Below are positions 8,552-16,768 of a DNA stretch of 64,000 nucleotides, one piece after another. The stretch is from NCBI RefSeq assembly GCF_042680725.1, contig NZ_JBHUEK010000018.1, positions 186,001-250,000 on the forward strand. The letters are read 5' to 3'. This stretch comes from Ferdinandcohnia salidurans (lineage in GTDB: Bacteria; Bacillota; Bacilli; Bacillales; Bacillaceae_L). Under the pieces are notes generated by a model. That model ran no database searches. It had not been told where the DNA came from and worked only from the letters and a program-made list of their open reading frames with translations. How positions within the stretch are numbered: the stretch's first letter is position 1; every line of letters starts with the position of its first letter. The position numbers were made by a program, and so were the translations under genes.

Positions 8552-9709
8552 TTGAAAAAAACTGTATTAATTGATGGAGTTCGTACTCCTATTGGACGGT
8601 TTAAGGGAAGTTTAAGCAAGAATACAGCAACTGAACTAGGTGTTGCGGCAGTTTCGGAGCTCATTCGCCGTGTTCCTGAAACTGCTAATGCAGATGGCGT
8701 TATACTAGGTCAAGTCATACAGGCTGGGCAAGGTCAAAACCCTGCGCGTCAAGTTGCCTATCAAGCTGGTGTTGGGATACATACCCCTGCCTTAACATTA
8801 AATAGCGTTTGTATTGCTAGTTTAGCAGCGGTATCTGATGCTGCTCGCCGTGTAGAAAGAGGAGAAGGGGATCTATTTGTTGTTGGAGGATTTGAATCAA
8901 TGACAAATGCACCTCATGTATCTAACCTTAGACGAGAAGTTAAGATGGGTGCTGTCGAATTCTATGATACGTTGAATGACGGTTTGTGGTGTGCACTTTC
9001 TGATCAATCAATGGGCGGGTTATCTGAACGTACAAATCGAGAATTACATATTAGCCGAGAAGAACAAGACGAATTTGCACTACACTCACAACTACGGGCA
9101 GCTAGGGCACAAAGTAATGGATTTTTTAAGGATGAAATAGTTGGAGTTCATGTTTCCGGTCTGCATTTAACCGAGGATGAATGTATTCGACCACAAACCT
9201 CCATTGACAAGCTACAAAAACTTTCCCCAGCATTTGAAGAAGGGGGAACGATTACTCCTGGAAACGCTAGTCCGATGTCAGATGGTGCGAGTGCAGGTCT
9301 AATTTCTAGTTTAGATACATGTGAAAAAATAGGGAAGTCACCGCTAGCAACGATTGTTGATTGGTCATTTGTGGCAGGGCCAGACCCATCCTTGCACCTC
9401 CAGCCGGCAAATGCAATACGGGCTTTATTGGATCGTAGAAATTTACGCCTTTCAGATATTGATTTGTTTGAGATTAATGAAGCTTTTGCAAGTGTTGTGA
9501 TTGCAAGTCAGCAAGAGCTTGGTCTTCCTTCAGATGTCGTTAACGTGAACGGAGGAGCAATCGCTCTTGGTCATCCTCTAGGTGCTAGCGGATTCCGGCT
9601 TGTGTTAACACTTGCTCGTGAACTTAAACGACGCGGTGGCGGTCGAGGCATTGCATCTATGTGTGGCGGTGGAGGCCAAGGAGCAGCCGTTTTAATAGAA
9701 GTAGAATAA
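8552..9709 (+). CDS. Thiolase (acetyl-CoA C-acyltransferase)
   Basis: A 385-residue canonical thiolase. The nucleophilic Cys is in NSVCIASL, and NEAFAS, GHPLGASG and the second catalytic Cys in CGGGGQG are all present. It should cleave a 3-oxoacyl-CoA with CoA. The frame is open from a GTG at 8543, but only three bases would then separate AAGGA from that codon. TTG at 8552 gives a better spacing and the usual family start (MKKTVLIDGVRTPIG). It is the last gene of the operon and complements the catalytically degenerate thiolase-fold protein upstream. Confidence 0.9.
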   Translation: MKKTVLIDGVRTPIGRFKGSLSKNTATELGVAAVSELIRRVPETANADGVILGQVIQAGQGQNPARQVAYQAGVGIHTPALTLNSVCIASLAAVSDAARRVERGEGDLFVVGGFESMTNAPHVSNLRREVKMGAVEFYDTLNDGLWCALSDQSMGGLSERTNRELHISREEQDEFALHSQLRAARAQSNGFFKDEIVGVHVSGLHLTEDECIRPQTSIDKLQKLSPAFEEGGTITPGNASPMSDGASAGLISSLDTCEKIGKSPLATIVDWSFVAGPDPSLHLQPANAIRALLDRRNLRLSDIDLFEINEAFASVVIASQQELGLPSDVVNVNGGAIALGHPLGASGFRLVLTLARELKRRGGGRGIASMCGGGGQGAAVLIEVE

Positions 9710-9770
9710 GTATTTCATTATATATCAAAAATACTCAATATGTAAAAATAAGAGTCTAGGAAATGATTTA

Positions 9771-9809
9771 AGGCTTCTGTCCTTTTGGTGGGCAGATGCC
9801 TATTTTTTT
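9771..9809 (+). terminator. Terminator of the oxo-acid operon
   Basis: AGGC and CTGTCC pair with GGGCAG and GCCT across a two-base internal mismatch, followed by ATTTTTTT. It lies 60 bases after the thiolase stop. Confidence 0.75.
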
Positions 9810-9881
9810 GGGTGCAATTTTTCATGAAAGTGTTATAATTGAATAATTATTTTGAAATATCCATTAATATCGAGGTGCAGC

Positions 9882-10499
9882 ATGGGAATACGTATAGGCA
9901 TTTATTTTGGAGGACTCACTCTTACCGCGCTAGGCATGGCATTTATTATTCGATCATTAATAGGAGCGGGGCCATGGGATACCGTAGCTGTAGGGCTTAC
10001 AGAGCATTTAGGTTTGACGATTGGTACGTGGTCAATTTTGACACAGTTGACATTTATATTGATTACCTGGATTCTAGAAAAAAAGAGATTGCGTATCGAA
10101 TCGGTTATCCCCATTTTTATCCGAAGTGTTTTTGTTGATTTCTGGTTTTATATTGTATTAGCGAATGTAGACTTTACATCGTCTTGGGAATTACAAATTG
10201 TCAGTTTCGTTGTGGGTCTTGTTATCGCTGGAATTGGAATCGGCATTTATATGGAGGCGAGTTTACCGAAGACACCCATTGATGGAATGATGGTGGCATT
10301 CTGCAATCGGTTTGAGTTGAGTTTTAATATTGTAAGAATGGGCATTGAAGCTACAGGAGCTGTTCTCGGATTTCTTTTAGGAGGACCGGTTGGGCTTGGG
10401 ACTCTAGTGATTGCGTTGTTTTTAGGTAAAATCATTCAAGTGGTTAATAATAGAATGAAGAAAATCTTGCAAGTGTCGAACGCAAGTCATTCTTTATAA
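9882..10499 (+). CDS. YczE/YitT-family integral membrane protein
   Basis: A 205-residue membrane protein with about five hydrophobic segments and family motifs GIYFGGLTLTALGMAFIIRS and GAGPWDTVAVGL. ATG at 9882 is chosen because GAGGTG lies five bases upstream; the longer open frame from 9852 has no site. YczE is linked to lipopeptide production in B. subtilis, but the general function of the family is not established. It appears to be a single-gene unit. Confidence 0.8.
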   Translation: MGIRIGIYFGGLTLTALGMAFIIRSLIGAGPWDTVAVGLTEHLGLTIGTWSILTQLTFILITWILEKKRLRIESVIPIFIRSVFVDFWFYIVLANVDFTSSWELQIVSFVVGLVIAGIGIGIYMEASLPKTPIDGMMVAFCNRFELSFNIVRMGIEATGAVLGFLLGGPVGLGTLVIALFLGKIIQVVNNRMKKILQVSNASHSL

Positions 10500-10562
10500 A
10501 ACGTATTAATTCAAGTAACAATCTGATAAAATGAACATGAATCTAAAATAGAGGTAAAAACT

Positions 10563-11486
10563 ATGAATCCGTTAACAAACTATATTGAATTTAATAGAGA
10601 AAAATGGGCAGAATTGCGCAATAAAACTCCTTTGTTACTATCAGAAGAAGAACTCGAGAGCATTCGCGGTATAAACGAAGAAATCTCTCTTCAGGAAGTA
10701 AAAGAAATTTATTTGCCATTGACCCGTTTAATCAATCTAAAGGTAAAGGCATCACAACAGCTACAGGGAGCAACGAATTCATTTTTAGACTATAAAGCTA
10801 AGAAAATTCCATATATTATTGGAATTGCAGGTAGCGTGGCAGTAGGGAAAAGCACCGCAGCAAGGGTAATTCAAACTCTATTATCACGGTGGGACGAGCA
10901 TAAAGAAGTAGGGTTAGTTACGACAGATGGATTCTTATATCCAAACGCAACCTTGGAGAGTAAGGGCTTGATGAGTCGAAAAGGATTTCCCGAAAGCTAT
11001 GATACTCAAAGATTAATTGAGTTTATGATGAAGGTGAAGTCTGGTAAATCAAGAGTGGAGGCTCCACTTTACTCCCATTTAACGTATGATGTGCTATCCG
11101 ACAAGGTAGAGGTTATTAAGCAGCCGGATATTTTAATTGTTGAAGGAATTAATGTCCTTCAAGTCAGCAAGTCACATTCGGTTTTCGTCAGCGACTTTTT
11201 TGATTTCTCAATTTATATTGATGCGGACGTAAGAAATATCAAAAAATGGTACATTGAGAGATTTTTGACACTGCAAAAGACGGCGTTCCAGAACCCGATG
11301 TCTTATTTTCATCGCTATACTTCGTTAACGAAAGACGAAGCGATCAAGAAGGCAACCGACATCTGGGAGGAAATCAACGCCAAAAACTTACGAGAAAACA
11401 TTCTCCCTACACGTCGTCGTGCAGACATCGTCTTCAAAAAAGGCCCTGACCACATAATGGAAAAAGTTCACCTTAAGAAATTTTAA
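10563..11486 (+). CDS. coaA: Pantothenate kinase, type I
   Basis: A 307-residue P-loop kinase of the prokaryotic type I family (PRK-like fold). It performs the first step of coenzyme A synthesis, phosphorylating pantothenate with ATP. The Walker A motif is GIAGSVAVGKST near residues 87-98; VTTDGFLYPN and SYDTQRL are substrate-site segments. Length and N-terminus (YIEFNREKWAELR) match the family. AGAGG precedes the ATG, and a strong terminator follows at 11555. Confidence 0.96.
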   Translation: MNPLTNYIEFNREKWAELRNKTPLLLSEEELESIRGINEEISLQEVKEIYLPLTRLINLKVKASQQLQGATNSFLDYKAKKIPYIIGIAGSVAVGKSTAARVIQTLLSRWDEHKEVGLVTTDGFLYPNATLESKGLMSRKGFPESYDTQRLIEFMMKVKSGKSRVEAPLYSHLTYDVLSDKVEVIKQPDILIVEGINVLQVSKSHSVFVSDFFDFSIYIDADVRNIKKWYIERFLTLQKTAFQNPMSYFHRYTSLTKDEAIKKATDIWEEINAKNLRENILPTRRRADIVFKKGPDHIMEKVHLKKF

Positions 11487-11509
11487 ATGGGACACAACGG
11501 ATCGCCGCA

Positions 11510-11538
11510 TGGGACACGGGGACAGGTCCCTTGTCCCA
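11510..11538. repeat. Dispersed GGGACA/TGTCCC palindrome, copy 1
   Basis: TGGGACACGGGGACA is followed by GGTCCC and TTGTCCCA, an imperfect palindrome just after coaA. Related copies lie at about 11703, 12697, 14509, 15303 (degenerate), 16720, 16746, 20867, 24648, 25366 and 27186 (degenerate). All sit at gene ends or in intergenic DNA of the first 27 kb. Confidence 0.7.
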
Positions 11539-11554
11539 GGTGCTTCGCTATATT

Positions 11555-11596
11555 ACGCCGCAGTAGTGCATAGACACTCGCGGCGTTTTTTAGATT
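11555..11596 (+). terminator. Terminator after coaA
   Basis: ACGCCGC at 11555 pairs with GCGGCGT near 11579-11585. An inner AGTG/CACT helix extends it, and TTTTTT follows. Confidence 0.8.
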
Positions 11597-11613
11597 TGTG
11601 GCTGCTAATTTCA

Positions 11614-11692
11614 AAATACGGCTGTTACTGAAAATTTATGGCCGATAAAGAAAAAATACGGCTGATAAACTATTTTTATGGCTGATAACCTA
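11614..11692. repeat. Short tandem repeat with GGCTGATAA core
   Basis: Four degenerate units of about 18-22 bases carry ACGGCTGTTA, TGGCCGATAA, ACGGCTGATAA and TGGCTGATAA, separated by A/T-rich spacers. They fill the gap between the coaA terminator and the spermidine synthase gene. No coding function is apparent. Confidence 0.5.
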
Positions 11693-11798
11693 TGTGAAGT
11701 TGACTGGGACACGGAACCTCCGACCCACTTCGCTGGACATGCACATTGTTCTTTCTTATTCTTATATTGGAAGAATAAGAGTAGAGTGGGGGATGATG

Positions 11799-12653
11799 AT
11801 GGAACTGAATAAACCTTATTTATCTAAGGAAAACGGAGATTTATGGCTCACCGAAAATGAGTACGACAACTTAAAAATCAGCTATCGGATTAAAGATATT
11901 ATTTTTGAACAACAATCATCTTTCCAAGATGTCATGATACTGAATTCATATGATTTTGGAAGAATGTTAGTGTTAGATGGTATTGTCCAAACGACCTCGG
12001 TTGATGGACATATCTATAATGAAATGATTTCACATGTGCCCTTGTCGATTCACCCTAATCCGAAAAAGGTATTAATCGTTGGTGGTGGCGACTGTGGTGT
12101 TGCAAAGGAAGTAGCTAAATACGTAGAAATCGAACATATTGATATGGTTGAAATTGATGAACTTGTGGTAAAAGCTAGTATCGAACATTTACCTGAGGTA
12201 TCAGGTCGCCTAGCAGATCCACGTGTTCATTTTATTTTTGATGATGGTGTAAAATTCGCGGCTAGTAAGAAAAATGAGTATGACCTAATTATCGTGGATT
12301 CATCAGATCCAATTGGACCTGCAGAGGCTTTATTCGAAAAAAGCTTCTATCAAAGCTTACATGAAGCTTTAAAAGATGATGGAATCATGGTTTGTCAAAG
12401 CCAATCACCAATTTTCCATTCTGACGTAATGAAACAGTCCTATACTCGAATCTCAGAACTTTTCAAAGAGACCAAATTGTATACGGCAGTTGTACCGACC
12501 TACCCTGGTGGAATGTGGAGCTTCACGATTGGATCTAAGAAGCATATTGATGTAAACCCAAGCAGAGTCAGCAATAAAGAAACAAAGTATGTGAACGAGC
12601 AAATGGTGGAAAGCTGTTTTTCATTGCCGCAGTTTCTTGGGGAACAACTATAA
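11799..12653 (+). CDS. speE: Spermidine synthase-like aminopropyltransferase
   Basis: A 284-residue polyamine-synthase-fold protein that would transfer an aminopropyl group from decarboxylated SAM to a diamine. Visible markers are MLVLDGIVQTTSVDGHIYNE, the SAM-site loop VLIVGGGDCGVAKEVAKY and the catalytic region IIVDSSDPIGPAEALF. The family consensus of that loop is GGGDGG, so Cys replaces one Gly. Three in-frame ATGs (11793, 11796, 11799) follow GAGTGGGGG; the third gives the best spacing, and the open frame further upstream runs through repeat DNA. No speD or speA neighbour is present. Confidence 0.85.
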   Translation: MELNKPYLSKENGDLWLTENEYDNLKISYRIKDIIFEQQSSFQDVMILNSYDFGRMLVLDGIVQTTSVDGHIYNEMISHVPLSIHPNPKKVLIVGGGDCGVAKEVAKYVEIEHIDMVEIDELVVKASIEHLPEVSGRLADPRVHFIFDDGVKFAASKKNEYDLIIVDSSDPIGPAEALFEKSFYQSLHEALKDDGIMVCQSQSPIFHSDVMKQSYTRISELFKETKLYTAVVPTYPGGMWSFTIGSKKHIDVNPSRVSNKETKYVNEQMVESCFSLPQFLGEQL

Positions 12654-12654
12654 A

Positions 12655-12687
12655 AAAGAGGCAAGGGCCTGAATCCTTGCCTCTTTA
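12655..12687 (+). terminator. Terminator after speE
   Basis: AAAGAGGCAAGG pairs with CCTTGCCTCTTT around a short loop. The stem is nearly perfect and ends in a short T-run. Confidence 0.75.
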
Positions 12688-12696
12688 ATTCAGTTT

Positions 12697-12725
12697 TGGG
12701 ACACGGGACCTGTCCCTGTGACCCA
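12697..12725. repeat. Dispersed GGGACA/TGTCCC palindrome, copy at speE end
   Basis: TGGGACACGGGACC with TGTCCCTGTGACCCA forms an imperfect palindrome immediately after the speE terminator. It belongs to the same family as the element at 11510. Confidence 0.7.
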
Positions 12726-12789
12726 TGTAACGTTTCTGCTGCTCAAAGAGTCTATTTATATAGAAGAAAAAATAGCTGGGAGGTAGCCT

Positions 12790-14508
12790 ATGTTTAAAAA
12801 AGGAATGTTAACGAGTTTGATTGGTATACTTTCCGTTGCTGTAGTGGTTGCTTTCGTTTATATGTTTTTTGAAAAAGATAACGAACAGAAAAGTGAACGA
12901 AGTGCTCCAAGTGAGGAGGCGGCTCAGCAATCAGAAAACAATGAAGCTGAGACGCAGCCAGAGGGAACGGCTGAAGAAAAACCAGATTCCTTAGAACAGG
13001 TTAAGGAAATTTTTTCACTTTCGAAAACAGGGAAGGTTCCGCATACTCCTTTTATAGCAGGACAGACAAACATCCAAGAAATACACAATCAATGGGGGGA
13101 ACCGCCAACTATTGATAAAAGCCCGATTGGCGACTTCGCAGTGTATCCTGACCATGAAGTAACAATTGGAATTAAGAATAAGATTGCTTTCGATATCCGC
13201 TACTACGATCCGAATTTAATGGGTATTCAATTAGAAAATATTCAAAAAGCGATAGGTGCGCCAGATGAGGTTAAATATTATCAGGATGAAAATGTAAACC
13301 AAGTTATTTTCATTTATCAAGTCAATCCTACTTATCAGTTAAAGTGGATTTTACCGAAGCAGACGGAGCAAGAGCCTAACCCAACTGTTCATCATATTTC
13401 TGTCGTGACAAACCTTCAACAATCGGTTGATGATAATGAAAGCCTAAGTTTAGATAAAAAAATTGGTCAACTGATTTTTGCAGGGATTTCTGGTACAAAG
13501 ATGAGCCAAAATATGAACCAATTAATTATTAAATACCAAGTCGGAGGCATCATTTTTAACGGTGATAATTTAGTATCTCCGAAACAAACCGTGAACTATT
13601 TGAACCAAATCAAACAGGCTAATGAAGGTAATATACCTTTGTTTTTTGGAGTGGACCAGGAAGGTGGCCGAATTTCGAAACTGCCAGGTGGATTAATCAA
13701 CTTTCCGACAAATCTAGAAATCGGAGAGATAAATGATCCAACACTCTCGTATGAAATTGGCAAAACCCTTGGTAATGAGCTCAATGCATTTGGGTTTAAT
13801 GTGGATTTTGCACCTGTGCTCGATGTTAATAGCAATCCGGATAACCCGGTAATTGGTAATCGTTCTTTTAGCAGTAATCCTGAGATTGTGAGTAGTCTAG
13901 GAATTCAAACAATGAAAGGGCTGCAGTCGCAGTCTATTATTTCCGCAGTCAAGCATTTTCCGGGGCACGGGGATACACATGTTGATTCACATCTGGAGCT
14001 ACCCAAGGTTGAAAAGACGCGTGAAGAGCTAGAGAGTCTGGAATTTATTCCATTTCACAAGGCCATAAAAGAAGGAGCAGATATGGTGATGGTTGGCCAT
14101 ATTTTAGTACCGGCACTTGATAAGACCTATCCGTCCTCCATGTCAAAAACGATAATCACGGACATTTTACGGAATGACCTAGGCTTTAATGGTGTAGTCA
14201 TCACTGATGATTTTTTCATGAAGGCAATCACCAATGATTACGATATTGGTGAGGCAGCGGTTCAATCAATTAAGGCCGGTAGTGATATTATCATGGTGGC
14301 ACATGACTACAACAGTGTGGTTCAGGTCCATAATGCAATTAAAAAAGCAGTCGAAAACGGTGAAATACCCGAAAAGAGAATCGATGAAAGTGTGATTAGA
14401 ATCCTACAATTGAAAGAAAAGTATCAATTAGACCATTCCAAGGCTACACAAGTAAATATAAATAAACTGAATCAATCAATACAAAAAGTACTCGACAAAC
14501 TTTCATAG
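12790..14508 (+). CDS. Glycoside hydrolase family 3 (NagZ-like beta-N-acetylhexosaminidase), membrane-anchored
   Basis: A 572-residue exported protein. It has an N-terminal signal-anchor (residues 8-26), an acidic Ser/Glu-rich linker to about residue 65, and a domain at about 85-200 resembling DUF4309/YjgB. A GH3 catalytic domain spans about 220-560. The GH3 part shows FFGVDQEGGRISKLPGG, the NagZ loop KHFPGHGDTHVDSHLELP carrying the catalytic Asp-His dyad, and VITDDFFMKAI with the nucleophile Asp. It probably trims N-acetylglucosamine from cell-wall muropeptides outside the membrane. GGGAGG precedes the ATG. Confidence 0.9.
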   Translation: MFKKGMLTSLIGILSVAVVVAFVYMFFEKDNEQKSERSAPSEEAAQQSENNEAETQPEGTAEEKPDSLEQVKEIFSLSKTGKVPHTPFIAGQTNIQEIHNQWGEPPTIDKSPIGDFAVYPDHEVTIGIKNKIAFDIRYYDPNLMGIQLENIQKAIGAPDEVKYYQDENVNQVIFIYQVNPTYQLKWILPKQTEQEPNPTVHHISVVTNLQQSVDDNESLSLDKKIGQLIFAGISGTKMSQNMNQLIIKYQVGGIIFNGDNLVSPKQTVNYLNQIKQANEGNIPLFFGVDQEGGRISKLPGGLINFPTNLEIGEINDPTLSYEIGKTLGNELNAFGFNVDFAPVLDVNSNPDNPVIGNRSFSSNPEIVSSLGIQTMKGLQSQSIISAVKHFPGHGDTHVDSHLELPKVEKTREELESLEFIPFHKAIKEGADMVMVGHILVPALDKTYPSSMSKTIITDILRNDLGFNGVVITDDFFMKAITNDYDIGEAAVQSIKAGSDIIMVAHDYNSVVQVHNAIKKAVENGEIPEKRIDESVIRILQLKEKYQLDHSKATQVNINKLNQSIQKVLDKLS

Positions 14509-14529
14509 TGGGACAGCTCACTTGTCCCA
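14509..14529. repeat. Dispersed GGGACA/TGTCCC palindrome, copy after GH3 gene
   Basis: TGGGACAGC and TTGTCCCA form a short palindrome directly after the stop codon of the GH3 gene. It is a shorter member of the dispersed family. Confidence 0.6.
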
Positions 14530-14671
14530 AAGTGAGCATCTATATTGTGATTTTGCGAATGAGTTAGTCCAAGTGACTAACCTTCTTTTTTTATGTCTAA
14601 AAATATGTAAAGGTTACTTGATGTAAAGGAAACTTTACATTACGATGGAAATATAAGAGGTGGTGAATGGG

Positions 14672-14878
14672 TTGCAAAATAAAGTATCAGAGTTTAGGAA
14701 AAAACACGGTTTTTCGCAGGATCGACTGGCTGAAAAATTGGGTGTTTCCAGGCAAACAATTATTTCGATTGAAAAGGGAAAATACAACCCATCTCTTCCT
14801 TTAGCATTGATAATGGCTGAAGTTTTTGAGACGAAGGTTGAAGACATTTTTCTTTTAGAGGAAGAAGACTATAAATAA
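14672..14878 (+). CDS. Small XRE-family transcriptional regulator
   Basis: A 68-residue single-domain helix-turn-helix protein: FSQDRLAEKLGVSRQT is the recognition region and IEKGKYNPSLPLAL the continuation. TTG at 14672 is chosen because AGAGGTGG lies eight bases upstream and because family members start as MQNKVxELR; two GTG codons at 14660 and 14663 overlap that site. It lies 40 bases ahead of a small membrane-protein gene, the common pairing of an XRE regulator with a membrane partner it controls. Confidence 0.88.
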   Translation: MQNKVSEFRKKHGFSQDRLAEKLGVSRQTIISIEKGKYNPSLPLALIMAEVFETKVEDIFLLEEEDYK

Positions 14879-14918
14879 GGAATTATGCTAGATGAAGTCA
14901 TTTTAAAGGAGGAAAAAA

Positions 14919-15296
14919 ATGGGGAATTCGCGAGTTCCATTTGTTGTTTTGGGTATTTTGTTTACTGTGATGTCGGTTTTTTTACTATTTGTTGGAATCA
15001 TGGCCAAATCTTCTCCGGCACCTATGGCTTATATGACATTGGCTATGGCAGTCATGAGTTTTTGTTTGGCATACTTGTATCCACAATTTAAGCAAAAGGA
15101 TGAACGCATGAAACTTATCCGGCAGAAAGGTATTTTCGCATCGTTTTTTGCGATGATGATTTTTCTTATTGCGTTTAACATTGGTTTGCAATTTGAGATG
15201 ATTGCGTTAACTGCTGCTCAACTGATCAACATCCTCACAACATTACTAATCTCTACGATGTTTATCTCCTTTGTCATTTATTCAAAAATTTACTAG
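14919..15296 (+). CDS. Small four-helix membrane protein
   Basis: A 125-residue protein with about four hydrophobic segments (10-30, 32-50, 70-90, 97-120) split by a charged loop (QFKQKDERMKLIRQKG). It has no recognised catalytic motif. AAAGGAGG lies ahead of the ATG, and the XRE regulator gene is immediately upstream, so the two probably form one operon. It resembles uncharacterised DUF2178-like partners of XRE regulators, but only in layout. Confidence 0.7.
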   Translation: MGNSRVPFVVLGILFTVMSVFLLFVGIMAKSSPAPMAYMTLAMAVMSFCLAYLYPQFKQKDERMKLIRQKGIFASFFAMMIFLIAFNIGLQFEMIALTAAQLINILTTLLISTMFISFVIYSKIY

Positions 15297-15331
15297 GGTC
15301 AGATGGACAGGTGCCTCGACTCAACATTATT

Positions 15332-15361
15332 AACTGCACTTAAACAAGTGCAGTTTTTTAT
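15332..15361 (+). terminator. Terminator of the XRE/membrane-protein operon
   Basis: AACTGCACTT and AAGTGCAGTT form a perfect 10-bp stem with a four-base loop, followed by TTTTA. Confidence 0.85.
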
Positions 15362-15443
15362 TAACCTTAAATTGGAAAAATGTGAAACCGATGGGTGAGT
15401 AATTCGTAGTAAATAGAAACGCAATATGTTGGAGGTGATAAGT

Positions 15444-16712
15444 ATGGATGAAAGAACTCAGGAGTTAGTTGATTTTACAAGAGAGAAGTTTGGATTATCG
15501 GACTATTATTTAGAGACTTATAGTTTCAATCGTAGTGTAAGTATTTTTAATGAGACGATTTATACATTATCAATGGAATGGTTTCCTAATCATTGTGTGG
15601 GACAAGAGTACGAGGATGAAAATCCAGATGGAACGGCAGTAATTACAATAGATGTGAAGAGTCGTAACTTTGAAAGTGTTATTTTTGTGATGGGTCAGAC
15701 CTTTGCCACAAACGGGGTAACATTCACAGATAAAAATGACATTATAAAATGGATTGAGCAGGAAACAGGATTAGCGTTTGAGCAGCAATTCCAGTTACAT
15801 AAGGAAGAAGAGGGAGAGCTACATTTTAAAGAATGCATTGATGGGATTGCTGTTTCACCTTCTGGAATGATTCAGGTCAACTTTGATCAAGATGGTAGGC
15901 TAACTTTGTTTTCTGCGCATGGTCATTTTCCAGCGAAGGAAATGGTGAAAATAGAACCATTTACATTGGCCTTTGAAAAAATTGAGGACATCGCGAAGGA
16001 ACAAGTGAAGTTGATTGAATCTCCGTTAATGGAACAACAACGACTGATCTCTGCTTATGCGGTAGAAGAAATCTATGTAAGAAACGACCAAAAGGACACA
16101 ATCCCTTTTGAAGTTATCGTGGATGTTAGAGGATATATGAAAATAGAAAAAACCTTGGATTGGGATGAGCCAATTGAGGACTCTTCATTTGAAAGAAAAG
16201 AGATAACTTGGCATGAGGAGGTTACGGCTGAACAAGCATTTTTAGGCGAGCCCTCACCTGATTCACTACCAATCACAGAGGCAGAGCAAAAAAAATGTAT
16301 GACAGAGGTCCGAGATTTTTTACGAAGGGTATATCCTAGTGATTCTGGAGTTTGGATGTTAAAATCACTTCATCGCGATTCAGGGTATATTCATGCGATA
16401 GTAAGAGCGAACAAGCAGGATCAACGCGTATTTCAGCGAAAAATAAATGTCATGATTGAATCTGAAAATATTGAGGCTGTGAATTATAAGGATAACCAGA
16501 TGATGTTGGAGATGTTTGATGAATTTGAAGAACCCGAGAAAGTGGTTATAAGCAAGAATGAGGCCTATGAAAAAATCAAAGAAAAGTTCGAATTAGAGCC
16601 ATACTACGTGTATGACTTTGACCATAACCAATATGTCCTGTGTGGAAAAATAGATTGCCAATTTGCAGTCCATGCATCAACAGGAAAAGTTCTCCCGTTA
16701 GATGAATTATAA
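15444..16712 (+). CDS. YcdB/YcdC repeat-like protein, function unknown
   Basis: A 422-residue protein without a signal peptide or membrane segment. It appears to hold two related alpha/beta modules, each with segments such as ISPSGMIQVNFDQDGRL and VHASTGKVLPL, resembling the YcdB/YcdC repeated domain of Bacillus. No catalytic motif was recognised. ATG at 15444 has GGAGGTGAT six bases upstream; the in-frame ATG at 15426 overlaps that site. A pair of dispersed palindromes follows the stop codon. Confidence 0.65.
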   Translation: MDERTQELVDFTREKFGLSDYYLETYSFNRSVSIFNETIYTLSMEWFPNHCVGQEYEDENPDGTAVITIDVKSRNFESVIFVMGQTFATNGVTFTDKNDIIKWIEQETGLAFEQQFQLHKEEEGELHFKECIDGIAVSPSGMIQVNFDQDGRLTLFSAHGHFPAKEMVKIEPFTLAFEKIEDIAKEQVKLIESPLMEQQRLISAYAVEEIYVRNDQKDTIPFEVIVDVRGYMKIEKTLDWDEPIEDSSFERKEITWHEEVTAEQAFLGEPSPDSLPITEAEQKKCMTEVRDFLRRVYPSDSGVWMLKSLHRDSGYIHAIVRANKQDQRVFQRKINVMIESENIEAVNYKDNQMMLEMFDEFEEPEKVVISKNEAYEKIKEKFELEPYYVYDFDHNQYVLCGKIDCQFAVHASTGKVLPLDEL

Positions 16713-16719
16713 GACAGTG

Positions 16720-16768
16720 TGGGACACAGGTCCCTTGTCCCAAACTGGGACGAGGAACCTGTGTCTCT
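16720..16768. repeat. Two adjacent GGGACA/TGTCCC palindromes
   Basis: TGGGACACAGG with TCCCTTGTCCCA (16720-16742) and TGGGACGAGGAACC with TGTGTCTC (16746-16768) lie between two convergent genes. The second touches the stop codon of the minus-strand gene. They could serve as a bidirectional terminator here. Confidence 0.6.
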
